DNA of 64,000 nucleotides from Sinobaca qinghaiensis (GTDB taxonomy: Bacteria > Bacillota > Bacilli > Bacillales > Marinococcaceae): the NCBI RefSeq assembly GCF_003610495.1, contig NZ_RAPK01000006.1, positions 368,839-432,838 on the forward strand, given 5' to 3'. Positions 17,624-26,030 of this stretch are shown here, in pieces. Position numbers and translations under genes: made by a program. The first letter of the stretch is position 1, and each line of letters opens with the position of its first letter. A model generated the notes under the pieces. It saw only the letters and a program-made list of their open reading frames with translations, was not told where the DNA came from and searched no databases.

Positions 17624-18321
17624 TGGTTTTGTTCCTTGATCTGTTGAAAGGCGTAGCCGACACCCCACACGGTTTTAATAGGGTTGTAGGATAAACCGGC
17701 TGCCTGTAGTTTTTTTCTTACATTCTTAATATGGGTGTCCACTTTCCGGTAGTCATGCCATTCCTCATATCTATCTGCCTGCTCCACGATATTTTCCCGG
17801 GTGTAAATGCGTTTAGGGTGCTCAGCCAGCAGTAGTAAAATCATATACTCTGTCGGGGTTAAATCAACGGTGTTATTCTGAACGAAAACTTCCCGGGTTT
17901 CATAAAATATTTTCATCTCAGGCAGAATAAGCGACGAAGGAACATCCTCCCGGGCCTGGGAGCTGCGCCGGGTGATCGCCCGGACTCTGGCAATTAACTC
18001 TTCCGGGTCGAATGGTTTTACTAAATAATCATCGGCGCCTAGATTCAGCCCTTTGATCCGGTCTTTCACGTCCGTTCTGGCACTAAGCATCAATATGCCG
18101 GTGTCCCCGCTGTCCTTAATAGAACGGCAGAGCGTCCAGCCGTCCATGCCCGGCATCATAATATCAATAATCGCCACGCAGATAGACGTACGCTCCATTA
18201 ATTCGAGCGCTTCCCGGCCGGAAGCCGCCTGATACACATGAAAACCTTCTTTGGATAAGTAAATATCCACGAGCTGCCGCATGTTTGCTTCATCATCCAC
18301 TATTAAAATAGAAGTCTCCAC
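17620..18321 (-). CDS. OmpR-family response regulator
   Basis: 233 residues starting with GTG at 18321 behind AAAGGAGG. The receiver domain has LIVDDEANMRQLV, the phosphoacceptor Asp in DIMMPGMDGW, the switch MLSART and the Lys in VKPFDPEELIARV. The C-terminal winged helix ends with RKVDTHIKNVRKKL and KTVWGVGYAF. It is the first gene of a four-gene operon on this strand and is divergent from the cysteine-rich copper protein gene, with about 200 bases shared between the promoters. Confidence 0.93.
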   Translation of the reverse strand: METSILIVDDEANMRQLVDIYLSKEGFHVYQAASGREALELMERTSICVAIIDIMMPGMDGWTLCRSIKDSGDTGILMLSARTDVKDRIKGLNLGADDYLVKPFDPEELIARVRAITRRSSQAREDVPSSLILPEMKIFYETREVFVQNNTVDLTPTEYMILLLLAEHPKRIYTRENIVEQADRYEEWHDYRKVDTHIKNVRKKLQAAGLSYNPIKTVWGVGYAFQQIKEQNQ

Positions 18322-18454
18322 TAGTTTCGGCCTCCTTTACTGTAAATACTCCTTACATTTTAGCAGGGGTGTATGGTTTTTGTGTGAAGTTCAACCTTTA
18401 TTACTCTCCAAATAGAAGGAGAAAAACAAAAAATATCCAGATCTACATATTTTC

Positions 18455-18488
18455 TTCACATTTAAAGGGTATGGCTGTTATGTACCCT
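18455..18488 (+). promoter_or_regulatory. Possible promoter with AGGGTA/TACCCT inverted repeat
   Basis: TTCACA (18455-18460) with TTATGT at 18478 (17 bases) is a modest promoter. AGGGTA (18466-18471) and TACCCT (18483-18488) are inverted repeats overlapping it, similar in base content to CsoR-type copper operators. It leads the Cys-rich protein gene. The repressor is not in the window. Confidence 0.4.
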
Positions 18489-18521
18489 AAAAAATTATCA
18501 TAATAAAAGGAGGAAACGAAC

Positions 18522-18839
18522 ATGAATCACGAAAATTTTATTAATGCACTTCACGAATGCATGACAGCCTGCAATCACTGCTTTGACGCGTGCCTGAACG
18601 AAGAAGATCCCGGAATGATGAGTGAATGTATCCGCCTGGATAGAGAATGTGCGGATATATGCGGCTATCTTGAACAGGCGATTGCTAGAAACAGTCCGTT
18701 TGTAAAAGAACTGGCTGCCGTTTGTGCGACCATCTGCGAAGCCTGCGGAAAAGAATGCGAGAAGCACGATCATGACCACTGTCAGAAATGTGCCAAAGCA
18801 TGTTTTGCATGTGCGGAAGCCTGCCGTCAGACAGCTTAA
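18522..18839 (+). CDS. Four-helix bundle copper-binding protein (DUF326/Csp-like)
   Basis: 105 residues with about a dozen cysteines spaced along helices (ALHECMTACNHCFDACL, CIRLDRECADICGYLE, VCATICEACGKECE, CQKCAKACFACAEACR). This is the DUF326 or Csp pattern, in which a four-helix bundle stores Cu(I) in its core. No signal peptide is visible, so it is cytosolic. The strong AAAGGAGG site precedes the ATG. It lies directly upstream of a copper-type P-ATPase but ends in its own terminator. It was open to being a ferredoxin by cysteine count, but the spacing does not fit. Confidence 0.88.
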   Translation: MNHENFINALHECMTACNHCFDACLNEEDPGMMSECIRLDRECADICGYLEQAIARNSPFVKELAAVCATICEACGKECEKHDHDHCQKCAKACFACAEACRQTA

Positions 18840-18850
18840 TAAAGAAAAGC

Positions 18851-18888
18851 AAAGCCTGAACGCTCAGAAGAAGCTTCAGGCTTTTTTT
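18851..18888 (+). terminator. Terminator after the copper-binding protein gene
   Basis: AAAGCCTGAA (18851-18860) pairs with TTCAGGCTTT (18875-18884), followed by a T run. Confidence 0.85.
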
Positions 18889-18907
18889 AATGATAACAAA
18901 ACAACGG

Positions 18908-18937
18908 TTGAAAATATACCTATATGGGGTATATAAT
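18908..18937 (+). promoter_or_regulatory. Copper-ATPase promoter with an embedded palindrome (CsoR-like operator)
   Basis: TTGAAA at 18908-18913 and TATAAT at 18932-18937 are spaced by 18 bases. ATATACC (18914-18920) and GGTATAT (18928-18934) form an inverted repeat with a 7-base spacer that fills the region between the boxes and touches the -10. The GC-rich centre with flanking TA resembles CsoR operators, and a repressor bound here would block polymerase. Confidence 0.6.
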
Positions 18938-18980
18938 ACATATACAGTGTAAGGGTATATGTATAAAGGAGGACTGTTTA

Positions 18981-20981
18981 ATGGAACACGAACATCAGCA
19001 CGATCAGGAGCACAGCGATTCTTCCCACGATCATTCCCATCACGGACACGGGGAGGATTTTAAGAAACGCTTTTATATTTCATTACTTATTACGATTCCC
19101 ATCCTGTTACTGTCGCCGCTGATTCAAACGTTTATTGGCGTCGACTGGCGTTTTACAGGAGATATGTATGTGTTGTTTGTATTAGCGAGCATCGTCTTCT
19201 TTTACGGCGGATGGCCTTTCTTAAAAGGCACGAAAGAAGAACTCAAGCAGAAAAATCCCGGCATGATGACGCTGATTGCGCTTGCTATTTCGGTAGCATA
19301 TTTTTACAGCACGGCAGTCGTATTCGGAATCGGAACCGGCGGCCACAATATGTACTGGGAAGTTTCGACGCTTATTGTAATCATGCTGCTGGGACACTGG
19401 ATTGAAATGCGATCCGTTATGGGCGCATCGAGCGCACTCGAGGAATTAGTGAAATTTATGCCCTCTGAGGCTCATTTGGTTCAGGACAATGGAGAACTTA
19501 AAGAAGTCGAGATCTCTGCATTAACTGCCGGCCAGAGTGTCCTCGTTAAGCCCGGTGAAAAAGTACCGGTGGATGGTGTGATACGAAAAGGAGAATCAGA
19601 GGTGGATGAATCCAGCTTAACTGGAGAATCCGTACCTGTTAACAAAACGGTGGATGACACGATTATCGGCGGATCAATTAACGGGGAAGGCTCCCTTACC
19701 GTTGAAGTGGAAAAAACAGGCGAAGACAGCTATCTGTCCCAGGTGGTTACGATGGTGCAGGAAGCACAGGAATCCAAGTCCCGCACGCAGAATCTCGCCA
19801 ACCGCGCTGCGAAGTTCTTGTTCTACGCAGCTCTTGCCGCCGGTGCCATCACTTTAACGCTGTGGCTTGCCTTTGGCTTTTCCGTTAATTTCGCGATTGA
19901 GCGGATGGTCACGGTAATGGTTATTGCCTGTCCGCACGCCTTAGGTCTGGCTGCTCCACTCGTGACGGCTGTTTCCACAAGCCTTTCAGCGAAAAAAGGG
20001 CTGTTGATACGCAACCGTACCAACTTCGAAGAAGGGCGCCATGTGGATGCGGTGGTGTTTGATAAAACAGGCACGTTGACTAAAGGGGAATTTGCCATTA
20101 CCGACTTTATATCGGTAAACGGCGAAAGGAATGAGTTATTAAGACTGGCGGCGTCTGTTGAAGCAGAGTCCGCTCACCCGATTGCTCAGGGAATCGTCCG
20201 CGCGGCCGAGGAAGAACAGATTACGATCGCATCGCCTTCCTCATTTTCCTCTCTTACCGGACAGGGACTGGAAGGCACGGTGGATGGAAAGAATGTGAAA
20301 GTAGTCAGCCCCGGCTATATAAAAGAAAAGCAGATCTCCATGGATGAAAAAACATTCAGCGGTCTGTCCGATCAGGGGAAAACTGTTGTATTTCTGTTAG
20401 TGGATGAAGAGCCTGCGGCCATGATTGCCCTTGCCGATCAGGTACGGGAGAGCTCAAAGCAGGCAGTAGCTGAACTGCAGAAAATGGGCGTTCAGTCGAT
20501 TATGCTGACAGGTGACAACCAGAAAGTTGCTTCCTGGATCGGCGGGCAGATCGGCTTGGATCAAGTTTTTGCGGAAGTACTTCCGCACGAAAAAGCAGAA
20601 AAAATTAAAGAACTGCAGAAGGATGGCCTGAAAGTAGCCATGACAGGAGACGGAGTCAATGACGCACCCGCCCTTGCCAATGCAGATCTCGGCATTGCGA
20701 TTGGCGCAGGAACGGACGTAGCGGTGGAATCTGCCGATGTAATACTGGTAAAAAGCGATCCGCACGACGTAGTTGCGCTCTTAAAGCTGTCCCGCTCCAC
20801 CTACCGCAAGATGATTCAGAACCTATGGTGGGCGGCAGGCTATAATATTATCGCGCTGCCTTTAGCCGCCGGAGCGCTCTACTCGTTCGGCATTCTATTA
20901 AGCCCGGCTGTCGGAGCCGTATTAATGTCAATAAGCACCGTTATTGTAGCCATTAATGCAAAACTGCTGAAAGCAGAGTAA
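18981..20981 (+). CDS. copB: CopB-type copper P1B-ATPase with CPH motif
   Basis: 666 residues from the ATG at 18981 (AAAGGAGG upstream). It opens with a His-rich segment (MEHEHQHDQEHSD and HDHSHHGHG) and has no CxxC metal-binding domain. Core motifs are TGES in the actuator domain, VIACPHALGLAAP in helix 6, the phosphorylation site DKTGTLTKGEF, the HP pair in ESAHPIAQ, and GDGVNDAPAL. The CPH motif instead of CPC marks the P1B-3 group, which exports Cu(II) or Cu(I). It works beside the copper-storage protein upstream. Its length is normal for CopB. Confidence 0.94.
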   Translation: MEHEHQHDQEHSDSSHDHSHHGHGEDFKKRFYISLLITIPILLLSPLIQTFIGVDWRFTGDMYVLFVLASIVFFYGGWPFLKGTKEELKQKNPGMMTLIALAISVAYFYSTAVVFGIGTGGHNMYWEVSTLIVIMLLGHWIEMRSVMGASSALEELVKFMPSEAHLVQDNGELKEVEISALTAGQSVLVKPGEKVPVDGVIRKGESEVDESSLTGESVPVNKTVDDTIIGGSINGEGSLTVEVEKTGEDSYLSQVVTMVQEAQESKSRTQNLANRAAKFLFYAALAAGAITLTLWLAFGFSVNFAIERMVTVMVIACPHALGLAAPLVTAVSTSLSAKKGLLIRNRTNFEEGRHVDAVVFDKTGTLTKGEFAITDFISVNGERNELLRLAASVEAESAHPIAQGIVRAAEEEQITIASPSSFSSLTGQGLEGTVDGKNVKVVSPGYIKEKQISMDEKTFSGLSDQGKTVVFLLVDEEPAAMIALADQVRESSKQAVAELQKMGVQSIMLTGDNQKVASWIGGQIGLDQVFAEVLPHEKAEKIKELQKDGLKVAMTGDGVNDAPALANADLGIAIGAGTDVAVESADVILVKSDPHDVVALLKLSRSTYRKMIQNLWWAAGYNIIALPLAAGALYSFGILLSPAVGAVLMSISTVIVAINAKLLKAE

Positions 20982-21067
20982 TAGTGGCAGGTATAGAAAT
21001 GGAAATGTCTCTAACCTTATTTTGTAGATTTTATGCTGCGTTATAACTAGAATAAAAGAAGCCAAAC

Positions 21068-21112
21068 AAACACCCTCGTATTCCTTTTAAAAGGATTACG
21101 AGGGTGTTTTTA
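21068..21112. terminator. Terminator after copB
   Basis: AAACACCCTCGTA (21068-21080) pairs perfectly with TACGAGGGTGTTT (21097-21109), and the inner ATTCCTTTT/AAAAGGAT also pairs, giving a very long stem followed by T's. Confidence 0.9.
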
Positions 21113-21124
21113 CATTGCTGTAAT

Positions 21125-21221
21125 CAGGCGGAGACTCGAGCAGACCAGCCATAGGTGAAGATAAAGAGAGTGCCTTTCTCTTCTTTAGCTTAAGGCTCGG
21201 CCTGCCGAAAGCTTCCGCCTG
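21125..21221. repeat. Dispersed structured intergenic repeat, copy 1 (inverted relative to copy 2)
   Basis: This 97-base element is bounded by CAGGCGGA (21125-21132) and TCCGCCTG (21214-21221), and contains an internal stem (AAAGAGA with TCTCTT). Its reverse complement matches the element at 56873-56981 across most of its length; GGTGAAGATAAAGAGA at 21154-21169 is identical to the complement of 56930-56945. It sits between the copB terminator and the convergent gene at 21271. It may be a small mobile repeat or a structured RNA. Confidence 0.65.
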
Positions 21222-21270
21222 GAACTGCCTTTATCTTTTTATCCAAGTGTCGTAAGAGAGTTTAGCTCGT

Positions 21271-22434
21271 TTAAGAGCGCCTGCGGAGCAGAGGGACCCA
21301 CTTGCCGTATGTCCCCATTCTCCAGACCCACTCAAACGGCCCGTAATAAAAGTACTTTAACCATAAAGGGCTCACAAGCAGTTGAAAACCGAACAACAGA
21401 AGCCCGATAGTCAGGGCAAACGCATAGCTTGGAGCGGTCCAGATCCCAAGTTCAATAAAGATCGTCCGGCCGCTGTTCTGAAACAGGCTCACCATAATAA
21501 GCGACTGCATTAAATAGTGGGTGAAGGTTAGTTTTCCGACGGCGGCAAAGGGAAAAAGAATTCCCTTTCTGCTGCCGGTACCGAGCAGAAACAGGCCCAT
21601 CGCGAGTCCAATCGTGACGAGAAACGAATAGAAATCATCCAGGGAATGAAAGACAAAAGAATTCACATCAAAATAGATGCCGGCTTTTCCTATCAGACCG
21701 ATCACAAGGAGCCCAAAGCCGCTCATCCATTTCTGCTGCCGTCCGCTCCATTCCCTTAGAAAAATACCGCTTCGGTAGGCATACATGCCAAAAAAGAAAT
21801 AGCCGAGATGGTCAATCATGGAAGAAAATTCAAGCAGTAAATAATCTATTCCGAAAGGATAGGAGGATGCATTAACGGCATCCTTAAGCCAGCTGTCCGG
21901 CGACAAATGAAAAGCAGTATAGTAGGTCAGCAGATCAATGCCGGTGGAATAACCGAGCCAGAAGAAAAATCCCAGCCCGAGCAGCCACTTGGCCGGAAGC
22001 CTGATGGCCAGCAGCAGAACAAATCCTGCTGCGGCGTACAAAAGTAAAATATCGCCCGCCCATACAAAAAAACCGTGCAGGGCCCCGATGAAAAATAACA
22101 GCCCCATCCGCCGTATCAGCGTCGGATAAGGATTAAAATCTTTAGCACGCAGCCGATCATAAATAAGCACGAGGCTGATGCCGAACATAAATGCAAATAA
22201 AGGCCTGGCGCTGTCTTCGAGAACAACGGCCAGAACCGCCTGCAGCGCGCTGTTTATCGTAAACGGACCGGCCTCTGCCACCGAGGCAAGACCGGGAATA
22301 TTTACTAAAAAAATAGCAAATAAAGCCACTCCGCGTATTTGATCCAATATGTCTATTCTCTTTGTCTGCCGGGCAGGGAGCGTCACGGGAAAAACCTTCT
22401 TTCTGAAAAGGGAAACTTCTTGTGCTGTGCGCAT
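21271..22434 (-). CDS. DUF418-domain membrane protein (YeiB-like)
   Basis: 387 residues from the ATG at 22434; a GTG at 22386 with AGAAGG upstream is an alternative start that would give VTLPARQTKRIDILDQIRG as the N terminus. About ten hydrophobic helices are seen. The opening RIDILDQIRGVALFAIFLVNI and the C-terminal region (GKLTFTHYLMQSLIMVSLF, FGPLEWVWR-like FEWVWRMGTYGKWVPLLRR) mark the DUF418/YeiB family. The function of the family is unknown, with suggested acyl transfer or transport. The gene is alone and convergent with copB. Confidence 0.85.
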   Translation of the reverse strand: MRTAQEVSLFRKKVFPVTLPARQTKRIDILDQIRGVALFAIFLVNIPGLASVAEAGPFTINSALQAVLAVVLEDSARPLFAFMFGISLVLIYDRLRAKDFNPYPTLIRRMGLLFFIGALHGFFVWAGDILLLYAAAGFVLLLAIRLPAKWLLGLGFFFWLGYSTGIDLLTYYTAFHLSPDSWLKDAVNASSYPFGIDYLLLEFSSMIDHLGYFFFGMYAYRSGIFLREWSGRQQKWMSGFGLLVIGLIGKAGIYFDVNSFVFHSLDDFYSFLVTIGLAMGLFLLGTGSRKGILFPFAAVGKLTFTHYLMQSLIMVSLFQNSGRTIFIELGIWTAPSYAFALTIGLLLFGFQLLVSPLWLKYFYYGPFEWVWRMGTYGKWVPLLRRRS

Positions 22435-22546
22435 AAAAGGTAGTTGAAAGAACCCTTATATAGGATAAAAGAAAGATGTGAAGAAACGATGAAGATCTTT
22501 TTTCAATTTACATACAATCAGGTAACAGCGCACAGCCCGGCACTAT

Positions 22547-24253
22547 TTAATCAGTAACGGTAACCTGAAAGTCCGCTTCGCGCCGGGTATCCCTGGCGCC
22601 TGAAAGTTCCCCGGTTTCCCGGTCCAGTGCTAAAGCCTGGATGGAACCGAAATAAAGGGGAGTAGGCGGTTCCTCGATCCCGCTGTATCCGATGGAAAGC
22701 AGCTCTTCCCGCTGCTCTGCTCCGGGCGCTTCTTCCATAATAAGTGCACTGTCATCGAGATGAAAACGCGGAGATTCGACGGCTTCCTCCAGGCTTGTTC
22801 CATCAGAGGCCCAGTCGGCGATCACCTGCGTCAGCATGATCGGAATCCGTTCGCCTCCCGGGCTTCCAATCCCGAGTACCGGTCCTTCGTCATCTGCCAC
22901 GAGCATAGGAGAGGACCACGTGACGGAACGGCGGCCCGGCTCCGGTTCATTCATGCTGTTTTCACCAATGCTGAACCGATCCATCTGGTTATTCAGAAAA
23001 AATCCGTCCGCATATTCTCCGGATCCCCAGAAATTCGTGAGCGTATTGGTCATGGAAACAAACGTGCCGTCCTCATCCACGACCGTAATATGGGTAGTAT
23101 TGGGATCTCCACCCGCATAGGAAGAAGGCTGTCCGGAAGCCAGGCTGTCACTGGAAATATCCTCAGCCAGATCAGCGTTCTGTTCCGGATCCGTCAACTC
23201 GTCCACCGGTACGTCAACGAAATTGGGATCACCGTAGTCTGTTTCAATAAACTGGGAGGTCAGCCTCCAGGACATAGCGGTATCGTGGATAAATTCCGTG
23301 CTGTCGCGTTCCGCTTCCGCGCTTCCCCGTTCTTCGAGGATCTGCAGCATTTGAATAACGCTGATGCCGGGAAGCGGCGGGGCGGCTCCGATGACGTCAT
23401 ATCCTGCAAACGTTCCGATCGACGGTTCATTGCGGCTTACTTCAAAATCTGCAAGAGAAGCAGCGTCCAGTCCTTCTATCTGTGCAGCCAGTGATTCTCC
23501 GGCCGTTCCTTCATAAAATGTGCTGCTCCCGTTGTCGCGGATGTCGCGAAGCGTCTCTGCCAGTTCGGCCTGTTCCACCGTGCTGCCTGCTTCTAAAGGA
23601 ACGCCATTTGGATAGAGATGAGGGAGCTGACTGATAGGAAGACTGTCTGCTCCTGACTGCAGCTGATCGGCCAGAAGATCCGAAACTTCGGAACTGTCGG
23701 CAAGTGCAACCGCCGGGTCGAGCAGCTCCTCCCATTCGGCATTCCCGTAATCTGCATGAAATTCATTCATTCCGGCGGTGAAGCCGGGAACTCCTATGTC
23801 GGAAGAAGGAATGCCGGTTTCAGGCACGACTTCCCGGTAATCATAAGCCTGCGGCTCTTCTCCCTGTTCGTGGATTAATACCGAACCGCCTCCGCCTATA
23901 CCAGAAGCAAATGGTTCCACTACCGATACAGCATAAGCTGCTGCAATAGCGGCATCCGCTGCGTTTCCGCCCTGTTCGAGAACTTCCATGCCGGCATCAA
24001 CCGCATCCGGGTGGCCGGCGCTTACCCCGTAATCTGAAGGAGTATCAGGCTCACTCGTTTCTTCTTCAGTCTGCTCCTCGTTTTCGTCTGTTTCGTTCTC
24101 CTCTTCAGAGGAAGGGCTTTCATTTCCTCTCTCTTCTTCCGGCGCGCATCCGCTGATCAGAAAAGCGGACAGAAGAGCCGCAGCGGGTACGAAAGGCCGG
24201 AGAGGGGAGCCTGTGCTTTTTCTGGAAAAAAGTATTTTATGTTTATAGAGCAT
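22547..24253 (-). CDS. ggt: Gamma-glutamyltransferase-family lipoprotein
   Basis: 568 residues from the ATG at 24253 with AAGGAGA upstream. A lipobox ending ISGC gives an acylated Cys36, then a strongly Glu/Ser/Thr-rich linker (about 40-70). The Ntn-hydrolase core has GGNAADAAIAAAYAVSVVEP and GIGGGGS, and the autoprocessing Thr is the first or second residue of TTHITVVDEDG, followed by SMTNTLTNFWGSG. The end carries SPGGERIPIMLTQV and a short gamma-glutamyl family tail. It likely cleaves gamma-glutamyl compounds such as glutathione or poly-glutamate outside the membrane. The high acidity fits a surface protein in salty surroundings. Confidence 0.92.
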   Translation of the reverse strand: MLYKHKILFSRKSTGSPLRPFVPAAALLSAFLISGCAPEEERGNESPSSEEENETDENEEQTEEETSEPDTPSDYGVSAGHPDAVDAGMEVLEQGGNAADAAIAAAYAVSVVEPFASGIGGGGSVLIHEQGEEPQAYDYREVVPETGIPSSDIGVPGFTAGMNEFHADYGNAEWEELLDPAVALADSSEVSDLLADQLQSGADSLPISQLPHLYPNGVPLEAGSTVEQAELAETLRDIRDNGSSTFYEGTAGESLAAQIEGLDAASLADFEVSRNEPSIGTFAGYDVIGAAPPLPGISVIQMLQILEERGSAEAERDSTEFIHDTAMSWRLTSQFIETDYGDPNFVDVPVDELTDPEQNADLAEDISSDSLASGQPSSYAGGDPNTTHITVVDEDGTFVSMTNTLTNFWGSGEYADGFFLNNQMDRFSIGENSMNEPEPGRRSVTWSSPMLVADDEGPVLGIGSPGGERIPIMLTQVIADWASDGTSLEEAVESPRFHLDDSALIMEEAPGAEQREELLSIGYSGIEEPPTPLYFGSIQALALDRETGELSGARDTRREADFQVTVTD

Positions 24254-24459
24254 TCATCATTCTCCTTTCCCTATTTTAACTGGCTGGTGCCTTGTTTCAA
24301 CGTGATAGGAATAAAATAATGCCTGAAATATCTATGTTCTTTATGGCGGATCTATCTACAGTCTACCGTTTATCTGAATAGTATGCACTTCTTAAATGTT
24401 AGTTGATGGATGCTGGAGGGAATAGAAAGAGAATGCTGAAAAGGAAAGGAGCCATATAG

Positions 24460-25197
24460 ATGATTAAAAAAACAGAACAAGTCGTGCAGGAAAAATGGGT
24501 GCCTTCTTTTCAATTTGAAGAGCATCACGATCGTCCGTTTACGGCTTTAAAAAAACCTGTGTCCGAATCCAAAGGGGTGCTTATCTCCACCGGCGGATTT
24601 TACCCGCGCGGAGCCGCGCCGTTTCAGGACAACTACGGACTGGGCGATCCGTCCTACCGGGAGATTGCCATTCAGGAAGATCCGCATGATTTGTCGATTT
24701 CGCACCAGCACTACGACCATACAAATGCCAAAGCCGATCCCAATGTGGGCTTTCCAATTGAACGTCTGCAGGAGATGACGGCAAATAAGAAGATCGGTGT
24801 TCTTGCAGCTTTTCATTACAGCTTTATGGGATATGTACCGATTGCCCATACCTTGAAAACGATGGTTCTTCCCGGCCTGATCAGAAGGTTAAAGCAGGAA
24901 GAAGTCGATTTCGCGGTACTTTCTCCGTCCTGACCTGTCTGTCAACAGACGGCCGGTCTGGTCGCCCGCGAATTGGAAAAGGCAGGCATTGCTACCGTAT
25001 CGCTGTGCCTGTCGAAAGAAATAGCCGAACAGCTGAATATTCCACGTGCGCTCTACAACCGTTTTCCATTTGGAAGCCCCGTGGGACAGCCGAATAACAA
25101 GCAGCAGCAGCACCAGGTGCTGCAGGCCGCCCTGCAGCTGCTCGAAGAAGCAGAAGAAGGCGGCACTGTCAGAGAATCAGGCATTAAATATAAATAA
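24460..25197 (+). CDS. GrdB-family selenoprotein with UGA-encoded Sec in a UxxC motif
   Basis: Reading from the ATG at 24460 (AAAGGAG upstream) gives 157 residues to a TGA at 24931-24933. The same frame continues without break to TAA at 25195, giving 245 residues if the TGA is decoded as Sec158. The sequence across it is AVLSPS-U-PVCQQTAGLV, a UxxC redox motif, and both halves belong to one family: the glycine/sarcosine/betaine reductase selenoprotein B group (PF07355), with the early part GVLISTGGFYPRG and HQHYDHTN. In this family Sec or Cys occupies this place. A hairpin with GG in its loop follows the TGA. The simplest reading is a true selenoprotein; a nonsense mutation of a Cys codon is the alternative. 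The substrate is unknown. Confidence 0.8.
24946..24960 (+). promoter_or_regulatory. Candidate bacterial SECIS hairpin
   Basis: CAGAC (24946-24950) and GTCTG (24956-24960) flank the loop GGCCG. The loop GG lies 17 bases after the UGA at 24931-24933, inside the range for bacterial SECIS elements. A competing 5-bp stem uses GTCTG at 24937-24941 with the same CAGAC. Confidence 0.55.
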
Positions 25198-25267
25198 TCA
25201 GATCATCGAAAAACTATTTCGTTTTATATATATGCTGTTGAACGCTGTACAATTTGTTGGAAATAAA

Positions 25268-25303
25268 AAAGGCGACTCCTGCGGAAAGCGTCCTTTTTTA
25301 GAA
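25268..25303 (+). terminator. Probable terminator after the GrdB-like selenoprotein gene
   Basis: AAAAAAGG and CCTTTTTT flank an imperfect stem (GAC with GTC) and a T run. The core resembles a worn copy of a GC-rich intergenic repeat common in Bacillaceae (CTCCTGCGGAAAGCG), but too short to be sure. Confidence 0.55.
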
Positions 25304-25335
25304 GTTAAGTATCGGATAGACGAAGGAGAGAGACA

Positions 25336-25995
25336 ATGAGCGAAACATTCGTATTTGACGTATACGGCACGCTGTTTGATGTGACTTCGATCGGAAAAGC
25401 CTGTGACACACATTTTCCGGGAAAAGGTGAGGCGATCAGCGCCACGTGGCGGCAGAAGCAGATTCAATATACCTTCCTGCGCCAGGCGATGGGAAAATAC
25501 GTCCCATTTTCCGAGGTAACAAGAGATGCCCTGCGTTTTGCGGCAGATGAGCAGGACTGCACGCTGGATCAGGAAATAGAAGACAAGCTGCTGGAAGCCT
25601 ACCAGTCGCTCACGTTATTCCCGGAGAGTAGGGACGTGCTGAAGCAGCTCAAAGAAAAGGGCCATACGTTAATTGTGTTCAGCAACGGAGATCCGGTAAT
25701 GCTGGATCCACTGTTAAAAGGTGCGCAGATTGATATGTACCTCGATCACGTGTTGAGTATCGACACGGTGAAGCAGTACAAACCGACGCCGGCAGCGTAC
25801 AACCTTATTCTCGACATGATTGATGTGCCGAGACAGGAAATTACGTTTTTATCCAGCAACGGCTGGGATATCAGCGGCGCGAAAGCCTTTGGTTTCAACA
25901 CCGCCTGGATTAACCGCAGCGGCCAGCCGGTGGAAGGCCTGCACCAGCCGCCCCACCATGAATACGACACGCTCGAGCCTTTAATAGAATGGTAA
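25336..25995 (+). CDS. Haloacid dehalogenase type II (HAD superfamily)
   Basis: 219 residues with the ATG at 25336 behind AAGGAGAG. HAD motif I is FVFDVYGTLFDV with nucleophile Asp8; motif II is VFSNGDPVML; motif III is the Lys in KQYKPTPAAYNLI; motif IV is LSSNGWDISGAKAFG. The pattern DVYGTLFD with SNG and SSNGWD is that of L-2-haloacid dehalogenases, which hydrolyse 2-haloacids to 2-hydroxyacids with inversion. The true substrate is not proven. It lies between the two UGA-containing genes and ends in a terminator shared with the second one. Confidence 0.9.
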   Translation: MSETFVFDVYGTLFDVTSIGKACDTHFPGKGEAISATWRQKQIQYTFLRQAMGKYVPFSEVTRDALRFAADEQDCTLDQEIEDKLLEAYQSLTLFPESRDVLKQLKEKGHTLIVFSNGDPVMLDPLLKGAQIDMYLDHVLSIDTVKQYKPTPAAYNLILDMIDVPRQEITFLSSNGWDISGAKAFGFNTAWINRSGQPVEGLHQPPHHEYDTLEPLIEW

Positions 25996-26001
25996 TACCG
26001 G

Positions 26002-26030
26002 CTCCCTGAAATTTTCAGGGAGTTCTTTTT
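26002..26030. terminator. Bidirectional terminator
   Basis: CTCCCTGAA (26002-26010) and TTCAGGGAG (26014-26022) form a perfect stem with AT-rich flanks, between the HAD gene and the convergent selenoprotein gene. Confidence 0.85.

Noticed and set aside
22760-23494. Plus-strand frame of 244 codons
   Set aside because: Antisense to the gamma-glutamyltransferase gene.
24931-24933. TGA as a simple nonsense mutation making a pseudogene
   Set aside because: The frame after it is intact to a normal end, the position is the family Sec/Cys site, and a SECIS-like hairpin follows. It remains the main alternative.
25268-25303. Third copy of the structured repeat
   Set aside because: It shares only a short GC-rich core and acts better as a plain terminator.
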